A DNA stretch of 64,000 nt from Candidatus Latescibacterota bacterium (lineage in GTDB: Bacteria > Krumholzibacteriota > Krumholzibacteriia > WVZY01). A program made the position numbers and the translations under genes. The stretch spans positions 1 to 64,000 of the forward strand of contig WVZY01000012.1 of NCBI GenBank assembly GCA_011772205.1, in the 5' to 3' direction. Within the stretch, counting starts at the first letter, position 1; each line of letters starts with the position of its first letter. Under the pieces are notes generated by a model that was not told where the DNA came from, ran no database searches, and saw only the letters and a program-made list of their open reading frames with translations. This document shows, in pieces, positions 26,611-36,815 of the stretch.

Positions 26611-28119
26611 ATGTTCGAGAAGATCTTGATCGCCAATAGAGGAGAAATCGCCATCCGTGTGATGCGCGCCTGCAAGGAAATGGGTATCACACCCGTAGGA
26701 GTTTACTCGGAATGCGACCGCTGCGCCTTGCATGTCTCCCATGCATACGAGTCATACCCTATCGGACCATCGCCGAGTAAGGAGAGCTACCTCTCTATCG
26801 AGCGAATCCTCGACGCCGCCAAAAAGAGCGGGGCTGAGGCCATTCACCCTGGATATGGTTTTCTCGCCGAAAACGCGGACTTCGCAGAAGCATGCGAGTC
26901 GGAAGGAATCGTATTCATCGGACCCACGGCACGCACGATCCGCTTGATGGGAGACAAACTCCAAGCCAGGGCGAGCGTCGCCTCATCAGGTGTGAAGGTT
27001 ATTCCTGGAAGCGAAAAAGTGGTGAATTCCCCCAAAGAAGCAGCTGCCCTAGCAAAATCCATCGGTTACCCGGTGATCATCAAGGCTGCAGGAGGAGGCG
27101 GCGGAAAAGGCATGCGAATCGTAAGCAAAGCATCGGAATTCGAAAATGCTTTGAGCTTAACGATTGGCGAAGCGGAGAGTGCATTCGGGAGCGATGCTGT
27201 TTACATCGAAAAGTACATAGAGAAGCCAAAACACATCGAGATCCAGGTGCTTGCAGACGGAAAAGGAAACCTCGTCACCCTCGGGGAGAGGGAATGTTCA
27301 CTCCAGCGCCGCTACCAGAAAATCATTGAAGAAGCCCCTTCCGTCGCGGTGACCGAATCAAAGCGGAAAGCCCTCTCGTCGGCAGCAAAAAAAGCGGCGA
27401 AGGCAGCCGGCTATACCAGCGCCGGTACTGTCGAGTTCATGATGGGGCAAAACGGCGAATTCTATTTTCTCGAAATGAATACACGGCTTCAAGTGGAACA
27501 TCCAGTATCCGAAATGGTCTATGGTGTCGATATCGTAAAGGAACAAATCCGGATCGCAGCCGGGGAAAAACTCGGAATCGACCAATCGAAAATTCACCCA
27601 ATCGGTCACGCCATAGAAGCCCGGATCTACGCTGAAGATCCCGCGCGCAATTTCGTTCCATCCGTTGGCATGATCAAACGGCTTGGCCTCCCTCAAGGAC
27701 CCGGGGTCCGTAACGAAAACGGCGTTTATGCTGGATACGAAATACCTATTTATTATGATCCCCTCATCGGGAAAGTAATCGCATGGGCGGAAGACCGCCC
27801 GAGCGCGATCAGAAGAATCCACCGTGCGCTCAAGGAGTACCAGCTCGATGGCGTGAGAACAAACGTCGAGTTCCTCCTCTGGGCGATCGATGAGAAGAGT
27901 TTCGTTAATGGAGCTTATGACACGGGAACGATCGAGAGAGCCTTCGAGCCGAGCCTCCTCCATAGCAATAAGGAAGCCGCTATGCTTGCCACAATAGCGG
28001 GAAGCATCACCGCCTTCAATACTCTGAAGAACCGGGATCTGAGTGTCGAAAACGAAGATACAGACGGAACGTGGAAAAGAACAGCGCGTGTCGAGGGGCT
28101 GAGAAAACCGAGGATTTGA
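26611..28119 (+). CDS. accC: Biotin carboxylase subunit of acyl-CoA carboxylase
   Basis: Carboxylates the biotin carrier using ATP and bicarbonate. The 502 residues start M-F-E-K-I-L-I-A-N-R-G-E-I-A-I-R, the biotin carboxylase N-domain. The ATP-grasp glycine loop A-A-G-G-G-G-G-K-G-M-R is near residues 160-170. E-R-E-C-S-L-Q-R-R-Y-Q-K near 225-236 and E-M-N-T-R-L-Q-V-E-H near 286-295 hold the catalytic Glu and Arg residues. There is no fused carrier domain; the next gene supplies it. The start is 36 bases after pccB with AGGA upstream. Confidence 0.95.
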   Translation: MFEKILIANRGEIAIRVMRACKEMGITPVGVYSECDRCALHVSHAYESYPIGPSPSKESYLSIERILDAAKKSGAEAIHPGYGFLAENADFAEACESEGIVFIGPTARTIRLMGDKLQARASVASSGVKVIPGSEKVVNSPKEAAALAKSIGYPVIIKAAGGGGGKGMRIVSKASEFENALSLTIGEAESAFGSDAVYIEKYIEKPKHIEIQVLADGKGNLVTLGERECSLQRRYQKIIEEAPSVAVTESKRKALSSAAKKAAKAAGYTSAGTVEFMMGQNGEFYFLEMNTRLQVEHPVSEMVYGVDIVKEQIRIAAGEKLGIDQSKIHPIGHAIEARIYAEDPARNFVPSVGMIKRLGLPQGPGVRNENGVYAGYEIPIYYDPLIGKVIAWAEDRPSAIRRIHRALKEYQLDGVRTNVEFLLWAIDEKSFVNGAYDTGTIERAFEPSLLHSNKEAAMLATIAGSITAFNTLKNRDLSVENEDTDGTWKRTARVEGLRKPRI

Positions 28120-28171
28120 AAAGGAGGGCCGCGCTCCATTTCTCATGCGGTCTTCCTGTTAGGGTACCAAC

Positions 28172-28693
28172 ATGAAATTCATAGTTCGGGTAGAATCTGA
28201 AGAAAAGGTCGTCAACGTCGAAGAAGAGAACGGATACTATTCCGTAGAGATCGACGGCAAGAAAAGCGTCGTGGACTGCAGGCACTTCGGCCACAAGGAC
28301 TATCTCTCCCTCCTCATCGACAACAAGTGTTATCTTATCGAGAGCGCTCCCATTAAAATCGACGAGGGCAAATATTACGCCCGGGTCATGGGCCGATACT
28401 ACAATGTGGAAGTCCTGGACGAACTCCTTATGGCAACACGAGAGGCCGAAAAGATCGTCCAAGGTCCGGGGGAGCATATTGTCACTTCCCCAATGCCGGG
28501 TCTGATCATTGACGTGAAGGTAAATGTCGGTGATACGGTGGAGGCCAACACGGTCATCGTGATCATGGAAGCGATGAAGATGCAGAATGAGTTGATCACG
28601 GAAGTTCCGGGAGTCATTAAAGAAATTCTCGTGAAGCCTCAGGAGACGGTTGAATCCCAAGTTCCTCTAGTCCGAATCGAGAGGGAAGGATGA
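28172..28693 (+). CDS. Biotin carboxyl carrier protein of the propionyl-CoA carboxylase
   Basis: A 173-residue carrier. The C-terminal biotinyl domain (about 100-171) has E-A-M-K-M at 133-137, with Lys136 the biotinylation site, and the paired V-x-V-G-D-T-V-E turn. Residues 1-95 form a beta-rich region with no family I can name; in larger single-chain carboxylases a comparable stretch links the carboxylase and carrier domains, so it may dock the subunits. AGGG seven bases before the ATG supports the start. Its stop overlaps the next start (ATGA), so translation is coupled to the mutase. Confidence 0.9.
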   Translation: MKFIVRVESEEKVVNVEEENGYYSVEIDGKKSVVDCRHFGHKDYLSLLIDNKCYLIESAPIKIDEGKYYARVMGRYYNVEVLDELLMATREAEKIVQGPGEHIVTSPMPGLIIDVKVNVGDTVEANTVIVIMEAMKMQNELITEVPGVIKEILVKPQETVESQVPLVRIEREG

Positions 28694-30360
28694 GCACGAA
28701 GGAAGATATCCGCAAGGAAAAGGAAAAATGGAAAAAGAGCCTTTACGGACAAGACGCCGAGAAGCGTCCCGAGCGGAAAAAATCGTTTGAAACCTCTTCC
28801 CATATTCCTATCCAGCCCATTTACACCCCGCTCGATCACGATCCAAATAACTATTGCGAACAAGTCGGATTTCCAGGTAACTACCCATTCACCCGCGGCG
28901 TCTACCCGACGATGTACCGCGTTCGTCCCTGGACGATCCGCCAGTACGCAGGATTCGGCACCGCCGAAGAAACCAATGAGAGATTCAGATTTCTTCTCGA
29001 AAAAGGTCAAAAAGGACTCAGCATCGCTTTCGATCTTCCAACGCAAATGGGCTATGATTCCGACAGCCCTATGGCCGCCGGCGAGGTCGGAAAGGTTGGT
29101 GTGGCCATAGACACTGTGGACGACCTGCGGGTTCTGTTCGACCAGATTTCCCTCGATAAAATCAGCACTTCGATGACGATCAACGCCACCGCGCCGATCC
29201 TGCTCGCCATGTATGTCGCACTCGCCGATGAGCAAGGCATCGAAAAAAAATCCCTTTCCGGCACGATCCAGAATGACATTCTCAAGGAGTACATCGCCCG
29301 CGGCACGTTCATATTCCCCCCAGAACCTTCGATGCGTCTCGTGACGGACACTTTCGCCTGGTGTGCCGAGAATCTTCCGAACTGGAATCCGATAAGCATC
29401 AGCGGCTATCACATCCGGGAGGCGGGCGCCACCGCCGTCCAGGAGCTTGCTTTCACTCTTGCAAATGCCATCGCGTATGTCGAGGCGGGAATCAGGGCGA
29501 ACCTGGATGTGGACTCCTTCGCCCCGCGGCTTTCGTTTTTCTTCAACGTGCACAACCATTTGCTGGAAGAGGTGGCCAAGTTCAGAGCCGCCCGCCGCAT
29601 TTGGGCGAGACTCATGAAGGAGCGGTTTTCGGCCAAGAAGGCCGAGAGCATGCGCCTGAGATTCCACACCCAGACAGCGGGCAGTACGCTGACTGCCCAG
29701 CAGCCGGAGAACAATATCATCCGCGTAACACTTCAGGCACTTGCCGCCGTTCTCGGCGGGACTCAATCACTCCATACGAACAGCCTGGACGAAGCACTCG
29801 GTCTTCCCAGCGACAAAGCTGTGCGCATTGCACTCAGAACCCAACAGATCATTCTGGAAGAAAGCGGAGTAACCGATTCGATCGATCCGCTGGGCGGCGC
29901 CCACATAATCGAATCGCTCACCGACGAGATCGAGAAACGAGTAATGGAAATCATCGAGAAAATCGATGAAATGGGCGGCATGGTCAAGGCGATCGAAGCG
30001 CGGTTCCCGCACAGGGAGATCGAAAAATCCAGCTACGAGTTCCAGAAAGCTATGGAAAAGGGAGATAAACAAATCGTTGGCGTGAATGTTCACAAAGAGG
30101 AGGACGAACCCCTAACCCCATTCCAAGTGGATCCAGAGCTCGAAAAGAATCAGATAGCAATGCTACGCAAACGAAAAACCTCCCGAGATACAGAGCAAGT
30201 AACGTCAGCGTTGAGGGCGTTGACGAACGCAGCAGAAGGCAAAGAGAACCTATTTCCTTACATCCTCACCGCTGTAAAGCGCACCACAACGATCGGCGAG
30301 ATCTGCGATGCGCTTTCACAAACATTCGGTCGGTACATTGAGGGAAGAACGGCGGGGTAA
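28690..30360 (+). CDS. Methylmalonyl-CoA mutase, large (catalytic) subunit
   Basis: Interconverts (R)-methylmalonyl-CoA and succinyl-CoA with adenosylcobalamin. The 556 residues form the TIM-barrel half only. [18 protein letters not shown] near 75-92 includes the substrate-binding Tyr. [16 protein letters not shown] carries the Arg that recognises the methylmalonyl carboxylate (Gln in isobutyryl-CoA mutases), so methylmalonyl-CoA is the likely substrate. The B12-binding domain is absent here and is encoded separately at 34294 on the other strand. The start overlaps the carrier gene stop by four bases. Confidence 0.93.
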   Translation: MSTKEDIRKEKEKWKKSLYGQDAEKRPERKKSFETSSHIPIQPIYTPLDHDPNNYCEQVGFPGNYPFTRGVYPTMYRVRPWTIRQYAGFGTAEETNERFRFLLEKGQKGLSIAFDLPTQMGYDSDSPMAAGEVGKVGVAIDTVDDLRVLFDQISLDKISTSMTINATAPILLAMYVALADEQGIEKKSLSGTIQNDILKEYIARGTFIFPPEPSMRLVTDTFAWCAENLPNWNPISISGYHIREAGATAVQELAFTLANAIAYVEAGIRANLDVDSFAPRLSFFFNVHNHLLEEVAKFRAARRIWARLMKERFSAKKAESMRLRFHTQTAGSTLTAQQPENNIIRVTLQALAAVLGGTQSLHTNSLDEALGLPSDKAVRIALRTQQIILEESGVTDSIDPLGGAHIIESLTDEIEKRVMEIIEKIDEMGGMVKAIEARFPHREIEKSSYEFQKAMEKGDKQIVGVNVHKEEDEPLTPFQVDPELEKNQIAMLRKRKTSRDTEQVTSALRALTNAAEGKENLFPYILTAVKRTTTIGEICDALSQTFGRYIEGRTAG

Positions 30361-30364
30361 CCCT

Positions 30365-30778
30365 ATGTTCAAAGGTATTGATCACGTTTCAATTGCCGTT
30401 GAAAACCTCGAAGAGGCCGTCGCTTTATATGTGGAGCGCTTCGGTGCCTGCATCAAACATCGAGAGTTCATCGAGAAGGACGGTGTGGAAGTGGCGACGG
30501 TTGATATCGGCGGAATGTGCATTGAACTCGTTGAAGGAAAAAGGAGCGATTCGCCGATCCGCAAGTTCGTGGAGAAGCGAGGTCCCGGCATTCACCATAT
30601 CGCGTTCGAGGTCGACGACATCGAAGCCGCGCTCGCCTCTCTCGAAGCGGCATCGATCCAGCTCATAGATAAGAAGCCGCGTGCAGGCAAAGAAGGTTCA
30701 CTCGTTGCTTTCGTTCATCCCGCTTCTACACAAAAAATCCTGTACGAAATAGTGCAAAAGAATCCCACCGCCAGGTGA
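30365..30778 (+). CDS. mce: Methylmalonyl-CoA epimerase
   Basis: A 137-residue vicinal-oxygen-chelate protein that converts (S)- to (R)-methylmalonyl-CoA, linking carboxylase product to mutase substrate. It has M-F-K-G-I-D-H-V-S-I-A-V with the first metal His, an E-L-V-E-G segment, G-P-G-I-H-H-I-A-F-E-V with the second His, and a distal Glu in L-Y-E-I-V. The ATG at 30365 lies four bases after the mutase stop; a longer frame starting inside the mutase gene is rejected. It is last in the plus-strand operon and converges with the next gene. Confidence 0.92.
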   Translation: MFKGIDHVSIAVENLEEAVALYVERFGACIKHREFIEKDGVEVATVDIGGMCIELVEGKRSDSPIRKFVEKRGPGIHHIAFEVDDIEAALASLEAASIQLIDKKPRAGKEGSLVAFVHPASTQKILYEIVQKNPTAR

Positions 30779-30836
30779 CGCCAGCGTCATATTCATGCGC
30801 AGTGATCATGATCCTATTATTCAAATAGCTCTGTTG

Positions 30837-31694
30837 CTACGAGGTGTAATCGTAGAAGCCGCGTCCTGCCTTTCGGCCCAAACGGCCGCTCGCAACCATG
30901 TTGCGGAGAAGGGGGCAAGGTCTGTATTTCGAGTCGCCGAGATCTTCGTGGAGCACTTTCATAATATCCAGGCAGACGTCCAGCCCGATCAAGTCAGCCA
31001 ATGCGAGAGGCCCCATGGGATGTGCCATTCCCAGCTTCATGACTTCATCGATCGCCTCTCTCGTGGCGACTCCTTCCATGAGGCAATAGACCGCCTCATT
31101 GATCATCGGCATCAGAATCCGGTTAGAGACGAATCCTGGATAATCATTCACTTCGACCGGAACCTTGCCCAGTGACTTGCATATCTCGGTAGTGGCTGCG
31201 GTGATTGCGTCGCTCGTTTCGAGCCCGCGAATTACTTCGACGAGTTTCATCATCGGCACCGGATTCATGAAATGCATGCCGATAAAGCGCTCGGGCCGCT
31301 TTACAAAAGATGCCAGCTTCGTGATCGATATGGATGATGTGTTGGATGCAAGGATTTCGTTTTCATCCACAATACCATCGATGCGCTTCCACAGCTCTTC
31401 TTTAACTGCAAGATCCTCGAAAACCGCCTCAACCACTAGCTGACTTCCCGCTATGTCTTCCAGCTTAATGCTCGTTTTGATCCGCCCGATAGCTTGCTCC
31501 TTGGCCTCGGCAGTAATCTTCTCCTTCTTTAGAAGCCGGCCGAGACTCGTCTCTATTGCCTTCATTCCTCGCTCGAGATATCTCTCATCAATATCGATCA
31601 TTGTGACGCCAAAACCAGACTGAGAAAACACCTGAGCGATTCCGTTCCCCATTGTGCCGGCGCCCAAGACTGCAACGTTTTTCACATCCATCAT
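30837..31694 (-). CDS. 3-hydroxybutyryl-CoA dehydrogenase
   Basis: A 285-residue NAD(P)-dependent L-3-hydroxyacyl-CoA dehydrogenase. The Rossmann motif [11 protein letters not shown] is at residues 11-21. The catalytic His lies in [11 protein letters not shown] near 136-146, with [10 protein letters not shown] near 183. There is no fused hydratase, as in the short PaaH/Hbd group. GGGAGG lies upstream of the ATG. It is the last gene of the minus-strand arm, after the thiolase and acyl-CoA dehydrogenase genes, consistent with short-chain beta-oxidation or butyryl-CoA formation. Confidence 0.92.
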   Translation of the reverse strand: MMDVKNVAVLGAGTMGNGIAQVFSQSGFGVTMIDIDERYLERGMKAIETSLGRLLKKEKITAEAKEQAIGRIKTSIKLEDIAGSQLVVEAVFEDLAVKEELWKRIDGIVDENEILASNTSSISITKLASFVKRPERFIGMHFMNPVPMMKLVEVIRGLETSDAITAATTEICKSLGKVPVEVNDYPGFVSNRILMPMINEAVYCLMEGVATREAIDEVMKLGMAHPMGPLALADLIGLDVCLDIMKVLHEDLGDSKYRPCPLLRNMVASGRLGRKAGRGFYDYTS

Positions 31695-31801
31695 TACCTC
31701 CCATCCATCAGTAGGTGGCTCTCCTTCAAATATTATCCCCCGCCCCAGACTGCGGCTCGATACTCACTTCGCCACAGACGGTGCCGGCTGAATGCTCAAA
31801 G

Positions 31802-32980
31802 TTACATCGAAATGTTCACCGCCGTGGCGTTTCCACCTCCGAGACAAAGCGTCGCCAATCCCGTCTTCGCGCCCCTCTTCCTCATTGCGTTTATCAGCGT
31901 GACGAGGATTCTCGCTCCCGTCGCCCCGATTGGATGACCAAGCGCCACAGCTCCACCGTTGACATTTACCCGATCGAGTGGCATCTTCAGCTCCCTCGTT
32001 ACAGCGACTGCCTGGGCGGAAAAGGCCTCGTTCAGCTCGATGAGATCGAAATCGTCGATTTTCTTACCCGTCTTCTCCAAGAGCTTGCCGACGGCTATCA
32101 AGGGGGCCATCATCACCCACTCCGGCTCCACCCCACCGACGGCGTAATCCTCGATTACCGCTAAAACGTCAAGCCCCAACTCTTTTGCCTTGGATTCGGT
32201 CGTAACGAGCAGCACAGCGGCGCCGTCGTTGATCGTCGAAGCATTCCCCGGCGTAACCGTTCCGTCCTTTTTGAAAGCCGGTTTCAATTGGGCAAGCTTC
32301 TCGAGGGTCGTGTCCTTGCGCGGGCCCTCATCTGCAGCAAGCATGATGGGATCTCCCTTCTTTTGCGGAATGGACACGGGTACGATTTCGTCATCGAAAT
32401 CACCTTCTTCCTGCGCCCGGACAGCTTTGCGTTGACTCTCCAAGGCATATTTGTCCTGGTCCTCTCTCGTGACATTGTACTTCTCCGCAACCAGCTCGCC
32501 CGTGTTGCCCATATGAAAATCGTTGTAGATATCCCACAATCCATCATGGACCATTCCATCGACCATGCTCCCGTGTCCGAGACGCTGGCCAGTGCGAGCC
32601 GAAGAAAGATAATAGGGCGCGCGGCTCATGTTCTCCATGCCGCCTGCGAGGATCACACTCGCATCGCCCAATTTTATTGCCTGCGTAGCGAGCATCACGG
32701 CTTTCATTCCGGATCCGCAGACTTTATTGACGGTAACAGCACCAACAGCCGGTGGAATTCCCGCATGAATCGCCGCCTGCCGGGCCGGATTCTGTCCCAA
32801 ACCCGCCTGGAGGACATTTCCCAAAATTACTTCGTCGACCACGCCTGGATCGATCTTCGTTTTCGCAATTATCGTCTTACAAAGGCCTGCAGCGAGCGCC
32901 GGAGCCGGAACGCTGGCCAATCCTCCAAGAAACTTTCCGATGGGTGTGCGCAACGCTTCACAGATCACAACCCTTTCCAT
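31802..32980 (-). CDS. Acetyl-CoA C-acetyltransferase (thiolase)
   Basis: A 392-residue thiolase that cleaves or forms acetoacetyl-CoA. The nucleophilic Cys is in V-N-K-V-C-G-S-G-M-K near residue 88. The His is in G-G-A-V-A-L-G-H-P-I-G-A-T-G near 348, and the second Cys in L-C-L-G-G-G-N near 378. The usual final G-G-G-Q-G reads G-G-G-N-A, a small change. GAGGAGG lies five bases before the ATG. The gene sits 107 bases upstream of the hydroxybutyryl-CoA dehydrogenase gene. Confidence 0.93.
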   Translation of the reverse strand: MERVVICEALRTPIGKFLGGLASVPAPALAAGLCKTIIAKTKIDPGVVDEVILGNVLQAGLGQNPARQAAIHAGIPPAVGAVTVNKVCGSGMKAVMLATQAIKLGDASVILAGGMENMSRAPYYLSSARTGQRLGHGSMVDGMVHDGLWDIYNDFHMGNTGELVAEKYNVTREDQDKYALESQRKAVRAQEEGDFDDEIVPVSIPQKKGDPIMLAADEGPRKDTTLEKLAQLKPAFKKDGTVTPGNASTINDGAAVLLVTTESKAKELGLDVLAVIEDYAVGGVEPEWVMMAPLIAVGKLLEKTGKKIDDFDLIELNEAFSAQAVAVTRELKMPLDRVNVNGGAVALGHPIGATGARILVTLINAMRKRGAKTGLATLCLGGGNATAVNISM

Positions 32981-33014
32981 TCTAGCCTCCTCTGGATGAA
33001 TGCTGCTGGATTCC

Positions 33015-34151
33015 TCAATCTTTCAGAATGCTTCTCGCAATGACCAGCCGCTGGATCTCGCTGGTGCCTTCGCCGATTTCCGTTAGCTTGGCGTCACGGT
33101 AATATCGCTCCACAGGGTATTCGGTAAAATACCCATATCCACCGTGAATTTGCAGAGCGTTCGTCGTGACTTTCATCGCCATTGTTGAAGCGAATAGCTT
33201 GCACATCGCAGATTCCGCGGAAAAAGGTTTTCCTTCGTCCTTCAAGCGACTGGTGTCGTACACCATCAATCGCGCCGCTCTGATCTCCGTGGCCATGTCC
33301 GCAATCATGTTCTGGATGGCCTGGAATTCCGAGATCGGCTTCCCGAACTGGTGGCGCTCCTTTGCATAGGCAATAGCTGCTTCCATGGCTCCTTGAGCGA
33401 TGCCGAGGGCCATGGCTCCAATCGATATCCTTCCACCATCGAGCGTTTGCATGAAAATTTTGAAGCCTTCTCCTTCGTTGCCCAACAGGTTTTCCTTGGG
33501 TACTTCGCAATCTTCGAAAACAATCTCAGTGGTACTGGATGCTCGGACGCCCAGCTTTTTCTCGTGAGTTCCTATCTTGAATCCGGGGAAATCGTTATGG
33601 ACGATGAAGGCGCTGATTCCGTGTACGCCCTTTTCCGGTTGCGTCATGGCCGTCATCACCATGTATCTGGCGTGGCCGCCGTTGGTAACATAGACTTTTG
33701 TGCCGTTCAGGATGTACTTGTCTCCTTTCAAAACGGCTCTCGTTTGTGTGCGCGAGGCATCGCTACCCGCCTGCGGCTCGGTCAAGCCAAATGCCGCCAC
33801 AGCTTCGCCGGAAGAAATTTCCGGCAGATACTTGCTCTTCTGTTCTTCCGTTCCTGCAATGCATATCGGCGCCGAACCGAGAGAGTTGTGTGCAGCTACA
33901 GAAAGCCCGGTAGAACCGCATACTCTGGAAAGTTCTTCAATGACTATCGAGTAGCATACGGTATCCGTCCCTGTCCCGCCGTACTCCGCAGGAACCACGA
34001 GCCCCAAGAACCCCATCCCCCCCATTTTTTCGATGAGTTCCAGAGGGTACTTACCCATCTGATCGATCTCTGCGGCAATTGGCTGCACCTCTGACTCGGC
34101 GAAACGACGCGCTGTTTCCTGGATCATTTGTTGTTCTTCGGTGAGTTCCAT
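33015..34151 (-). CDS. Short-chain acyl-CoA dehydrogenase (butyryl-CoA dehydrogenase type)
   Basis: A 378-residue FAD enzyme that oxidises short acyl-CoA to the enoyl-CoA. Conserved blocks are A-A-F-G-L-T-E-P-Q-A-G-S-D near 117-129, L-G-V-R-A-S-S-T near 197, Q-I-H-G-G-Y-G-Y near 339, and the catalytic Glu in L-T-E-I-G-E-G-T-S-E near 362. AGGGGG precedes the ATG. It lies 34 bases from the thiolase gene, and no etfAB genes are in the window. Confidence 0.92.
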   Translation of the reverse strand: MELTEEQQMIQETARRFAESEVQPIAAEIDQMGKYPLELIEKMGGMGFLGLVVPAEYGGTGTDTVCYSIVIEELSRVCGSTGLSVAAHNSLGSAPICIAGTEEQKSKYLPEISSGEAVAAFGLTEPQAGSDASRTQTRAVLKGDKYILNGTKVYVTNGGHARYMVMTAMTQPEKGVHGISAFIVHNDFPGFKIGTHEKKLGVRASSTTEIVFEDCEVPKENLLGNEGEGFKIFMQTLDGGRISIGAMALGIAQGAMEAAIAYAKERHQFGKPISEFQAIQNMIADMATEIRAARLMVYDTSRLKDEGKPFSAESAMCKLFASTMAMKVTTNALQIHGGYGYFTEYPVERYYRDAKLTEIGEGTSEIQRLVIARSILKD

Positions 34152-34293
34152 CTATATCCCCCTTCGTCCGTCCACTGTGTTTGCGTACCAGCCTGTGGCA
34201 GCACACCTCTCCCTATGAGCACTGCTTGCGTGCCGAATCAGCTTCGATGTTGCCTTAGCTGAATGTGTTCGAGTTCTTTTTGCTTGGTACCAT

Positions 34294-34701
34294 TTATTTC
34301 GGTTTTTTACCCTGTTTGAGCTCATTAATGAATTTTACGATCTCGCCGGTTTCCGTTCCGGGACCGAAAATTTTTGCGATCCCCTTTTCAATCAAAGCTT
34401 CTGCATCCTTATCAGGGATGATCCCTCCGCCGATCAGCGGAACTTCCTCCAATCCCTGTGCATCCATCAATTCCCTCACACGGGGGAAAAGAGTCATATG
34501 CGCACCGGACAAGATGCTCAATGAAACGATATCCACGTCTTCCTGGATGGCGGCTTCGACGATCATTTCCGGTGTCTGGTGCAAACCGGTGTAAATGACT
34601 TCCATCCCTGCATCTCTCAGGGCATTCGCAACGACCTTCGCTCCTCGATCGTGACCGTCGAGGCCGGGTTTTGCGATCAATACCTTGATGAGCCGCCCCA
34701 T
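34294..34701 (-). CDS. Methylmalonyl-CoA mutase small subunit, B12-binding
   Basis: A 135-residue stand-alone cobalamin-binding domain that partners the catalytic subunit at 28690. The base-off/His-on motif is D15-x-H17-x2-G20 in [15 protein letters not shown] near 70 and I-G-G-G-I-I near 98 are the other B12 contacts. The ATG at 34701 with GAGG upstream gives the family N-terminus; a longer frame to 34755 adds 18 unrelated residues. It follows the meaB gene on the minus strand, opposite in direction to the catalytic subunit. Confidence 0.93.
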   Translation of the reverse strand: MGRLIKVLIAKPGLDGHDRGAKVVANALRDAGMEVIYTGLHQTPEMIVEAAIQEDVDIVSLSILSGAHMTLFPRVRELMDAQGLEEVPLIGGGIIPDKDAEALIEKGIAKIFGPGTETGEIVKFINELKQGKKPK

Positions 34702-34802
34702 CGTTTTTCCTCGATGAACCATTTCCAGCCAAATCGGCTCTGAAACATCGCACATACCCCCGCCGGAGGCGGGCGAAGAACATTATTCCAGGACCACCGA
34801 AT

Positions 34803-35771
34803 TCATTTCCTTCGGCGCACGCTCTTTTTTATGGCAATGGACGACAAGAGGTCTCTCGCCGCAGCGTAGGGCGATTTTCGGCCGGCTTTCACGTCGACAA
34901 AAGCCGAATCGAGTCGCTCTTTAGTATACTGATTTTCCCAGAAATTTTCCTTGAGTTTTTCCTCTGTTGCCATTGTGATGCGGTTTTTCAGCGACTCGAC
35001 CCATTTGCTCTCCAGCTTTCCGTTCTCCTCGAGAAAAGCGCGGTGTGATTGTATTGTTTCCATCAATGACATGACGCCGTCGCCTTTTGTTGCGACCACC
35101 GGCAGCACCGGCGGCTTCCAGCCGGGCTCGCTTCGCCGCAACTCGAGCATGGAAGCGAGTTCCTGGGCAAACCGTTCGCTGTCCGGGCGATCCGCTTTGT
35201 TTACCACAAAAATATCGCCGATCTCCATAATGCCGGACTTCAAACCCTGCACTTCGTCACCGGCGTCAGGGGTGAGAACGACGACGGTCGTATAAGCGGT
35301 CAACCGTATCTTGTATTCCAGCTGCCCAACGCCGATTGTCTCGAGCAATATCACATCCTTTCCAAAAGCATCCAGCACATCGGCAAGTTCGGTCGCGCAG
35401 GCGCTCAGTCCCGTCTCGCTTCCTCGGCTGGCGATGCTTCGGATGAACACACCTTCATCGCCACTACCACCCTGCATCCTGATCCGGTCGCCGAGAATCG
35501 CCCCGCCGGAGAATGGACTCGTCGGATCTTCAGCAACAACGCCGACAGTAATGCCGCGGCGCCGGTATTCGAGGATGAGGCCGTTGATGAGCGTGCTCTT
35601 TCCCGAGCCGGTGGGTCCGGTGATGCCGATACGGTAGGATCGACCAACTTTCGGGAAAAGCCTATCGAGAGCTTTCTCCGCTTCTGCACCGCCTCTCTCG
35701 ATAATGGACATCAGGCGAGAAGCGGCGAGCGGATCTCCCGTGAAGAACCGCTCAAAGTAATCTTCGGTCAT
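34803..35771 (-). CDS. meaB: MeaB/ArgK-family GTPase, methylmalonyl-CoA mutase chaperone
   Basis: A 322-residue G3E-related P-loop GTPase that gates cobalamin loading and protects methylmalonyl-CoA mutase. The motifs are G-I-T-G-P-T-G-S-G-K-S-T (P-loop), V-A-E-D-P-T-S-P-F-S-G, E-T-I-G-V-G-Q (switch) and V-N-K-A-D (G4). The ATG at 35771 gives the normal length, but no strong ribosome-binding site precedes it. A 40-residue extension to 35891 is unlike the family. It lies directly upstream of the B12-subunit gene. Confidence 0.9.
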   Translation of the reverse strand: MTEDYFERFFTGDPLAASRLMSIIERGGAEAEKALDRLFPKVGRSYRIGITGPTGSGKSTLINGLILEYRRRGITVGVVAEDPTSPFSGGAILGDRIRMQGGSGDEGVFIRSIASRGSETGLSACATELADVLDAFGKDVILLETIGVGQLEYKIRLTAYTTVVVLTPDAGDEVQGLKSGIMEIGDIFVVNKADRPDSERFAQELASMLELRRSEPGWKPPVLPVVATKGDGVMSLMETIQSHRAFLEENGKLESKWVESLKNRITMATEEKLKENFWENQYTKERLDSAFVDVKAGRKSPYAAARDLLSSIAIKKSVRRRK

Positions 35772-36062
35772 GGGGCTTGGTGTTCCAGTTCGAAAACTCT
35801 CTTCGTGTCGGACCGCTTCGGCGGATCTCGACCTTCCGGTGAATCTGATTGGGAAAATTCGGAGAAAAACGCCTTTGATCAAAAAGCGCAACGGCCCCTT
35901 TAAAACCCCTTGTCAACTGCAAACTTACACCATGTGTGGGCGACCTGTCAACGCCCTTTTTCTTCCGTCTTTCGACTGAACTCTAATGGCGCCAAAGTCT
36001 TATCGAATATCGAGAGTAGAAAACACCCGCCGCCACCGACAACGTCCGAGCCAACTCATTGT

Positions 36063-36695
36063 CTAATTGAGATACAGCGTCTTAACGATGCCCCATGTGA
36101 TCTTTTCAACAGGGGTGGCGCAAGACACCGGCATTCCTGGGGACGGATTGCAGCCTGTCGCCGGGGGCGGTTTCGTTCCGCTGTATGGATTCAGCCCATC
36201 GAATATCACCCAATCGCCCGTTCCGTCCGGTCTCCTTCCAACCGCCCGGTCGTCCAGCACCTCATGCGACAGGTAAGCATAACGATCCGCTTCGACGGTG
36301 TCCGACACGGATACCTCGTACAAGTACACAGTATCACCCGAGTTGTTGAGACTCAAACCATAGGTCGAAATGCCGTTCTCACTCTGCCAGCGGACTACTT
36401 CTGATCCGTAGACAACGGCAATCTCCGCTGGACCTAGGGTTCCGCTAAACGCGTAGCGCCAGTTGTAGCTTCCCGACAAGTCGGTCAACCGGTACTTCGA
36501 GAGATCGATGACAGTCGTCCCGACGTTGATGATCTCGACCCATTCATCCGCTTTCGATCCGACTTCGCCGTCGCCGTCCCAGTCGGAAGCGGGGTCGGCC
36601 AGTATCTCGTTCAAGCGAAGCTGGGCGAAACTCGACGTGACCAGCACAGAGGAAATTAGGAACAAACAAAAACAAACAACGAACCTCATCGTCAT
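36063..36695 (-). CDS. Secreted lamin-tail-domain protein with TWG C-terminal motif
   Basis: A 210-residue exported protein. A signal peptide runs to about residue 24 (F-V-V-C-F-C-L-F-L then S-S-F-A-Q). The lamin tail domain follows (about 25-145): L-R-L-N-E-I-L-A-D-P, an acidic D-W-D-G-D-G-E loop, D-E-W-V-E-I-I-N-V-G and the later L-S-L-N-N-S-G-D-T. Such domains occur in many bacterial surface and extracellular proteins. The protein ends C-A-T-P-V-E-K-I-T-W-G-I-V-K-T-L-Y-L-N, matching with the same spacing the tail of the haem-motif protein at 2697. GGGAGG upstream favours the ATG at 36695 among several nearby. Neighbours are meaB and gatB, with no clear operon link. Confidence 0.75.
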   Translation of the reverse strand: MTMRFVVCFCLFLISSVLVTSSFAQLRLNEILADPASDWDGDGEVGSKADEWVEIINVGTTVIDLSKYRLTDLSGSYNWRYAFSGTLGPAEIAVVYGSEVVRWQSENGISTYGLSLNNSGDTVYLYEVSVSDTVEADRYAYLSHEVLDDRAVGRRPDGTGDWVIFDGLNPYSGTKPPPATGCNPSPGMPVSCATPVEKITWGIVKTLYLN

Positions 36696-36815
36696 CATCC
36701 TCCTCCCTACCCGTTCGTTGCCGGTGGTGTACCAGGCGGGATTCGCTAAGGCGGTAAAGCTATCATGCAACGCGAAAGCATTTCAAGTAGAATTTTCCAA
36801 TGGAGGTGGATAATC

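Noticed and set aside
28639-29766. 375-codon minus-strand open frame opposite the mutase gene
   Set aside because: It lies wholly antisense to a highly conserved enzyme; its composition is the mirror of mutase codon use and it matches no family.
34759-34773. Hairpin CCCGCC-GGA-GGCGGG between meaB and the B12 subunit gene
   Set aside because: No T-run on either strand and it sits inside a likely operon; possibly a translational pause but not supported.
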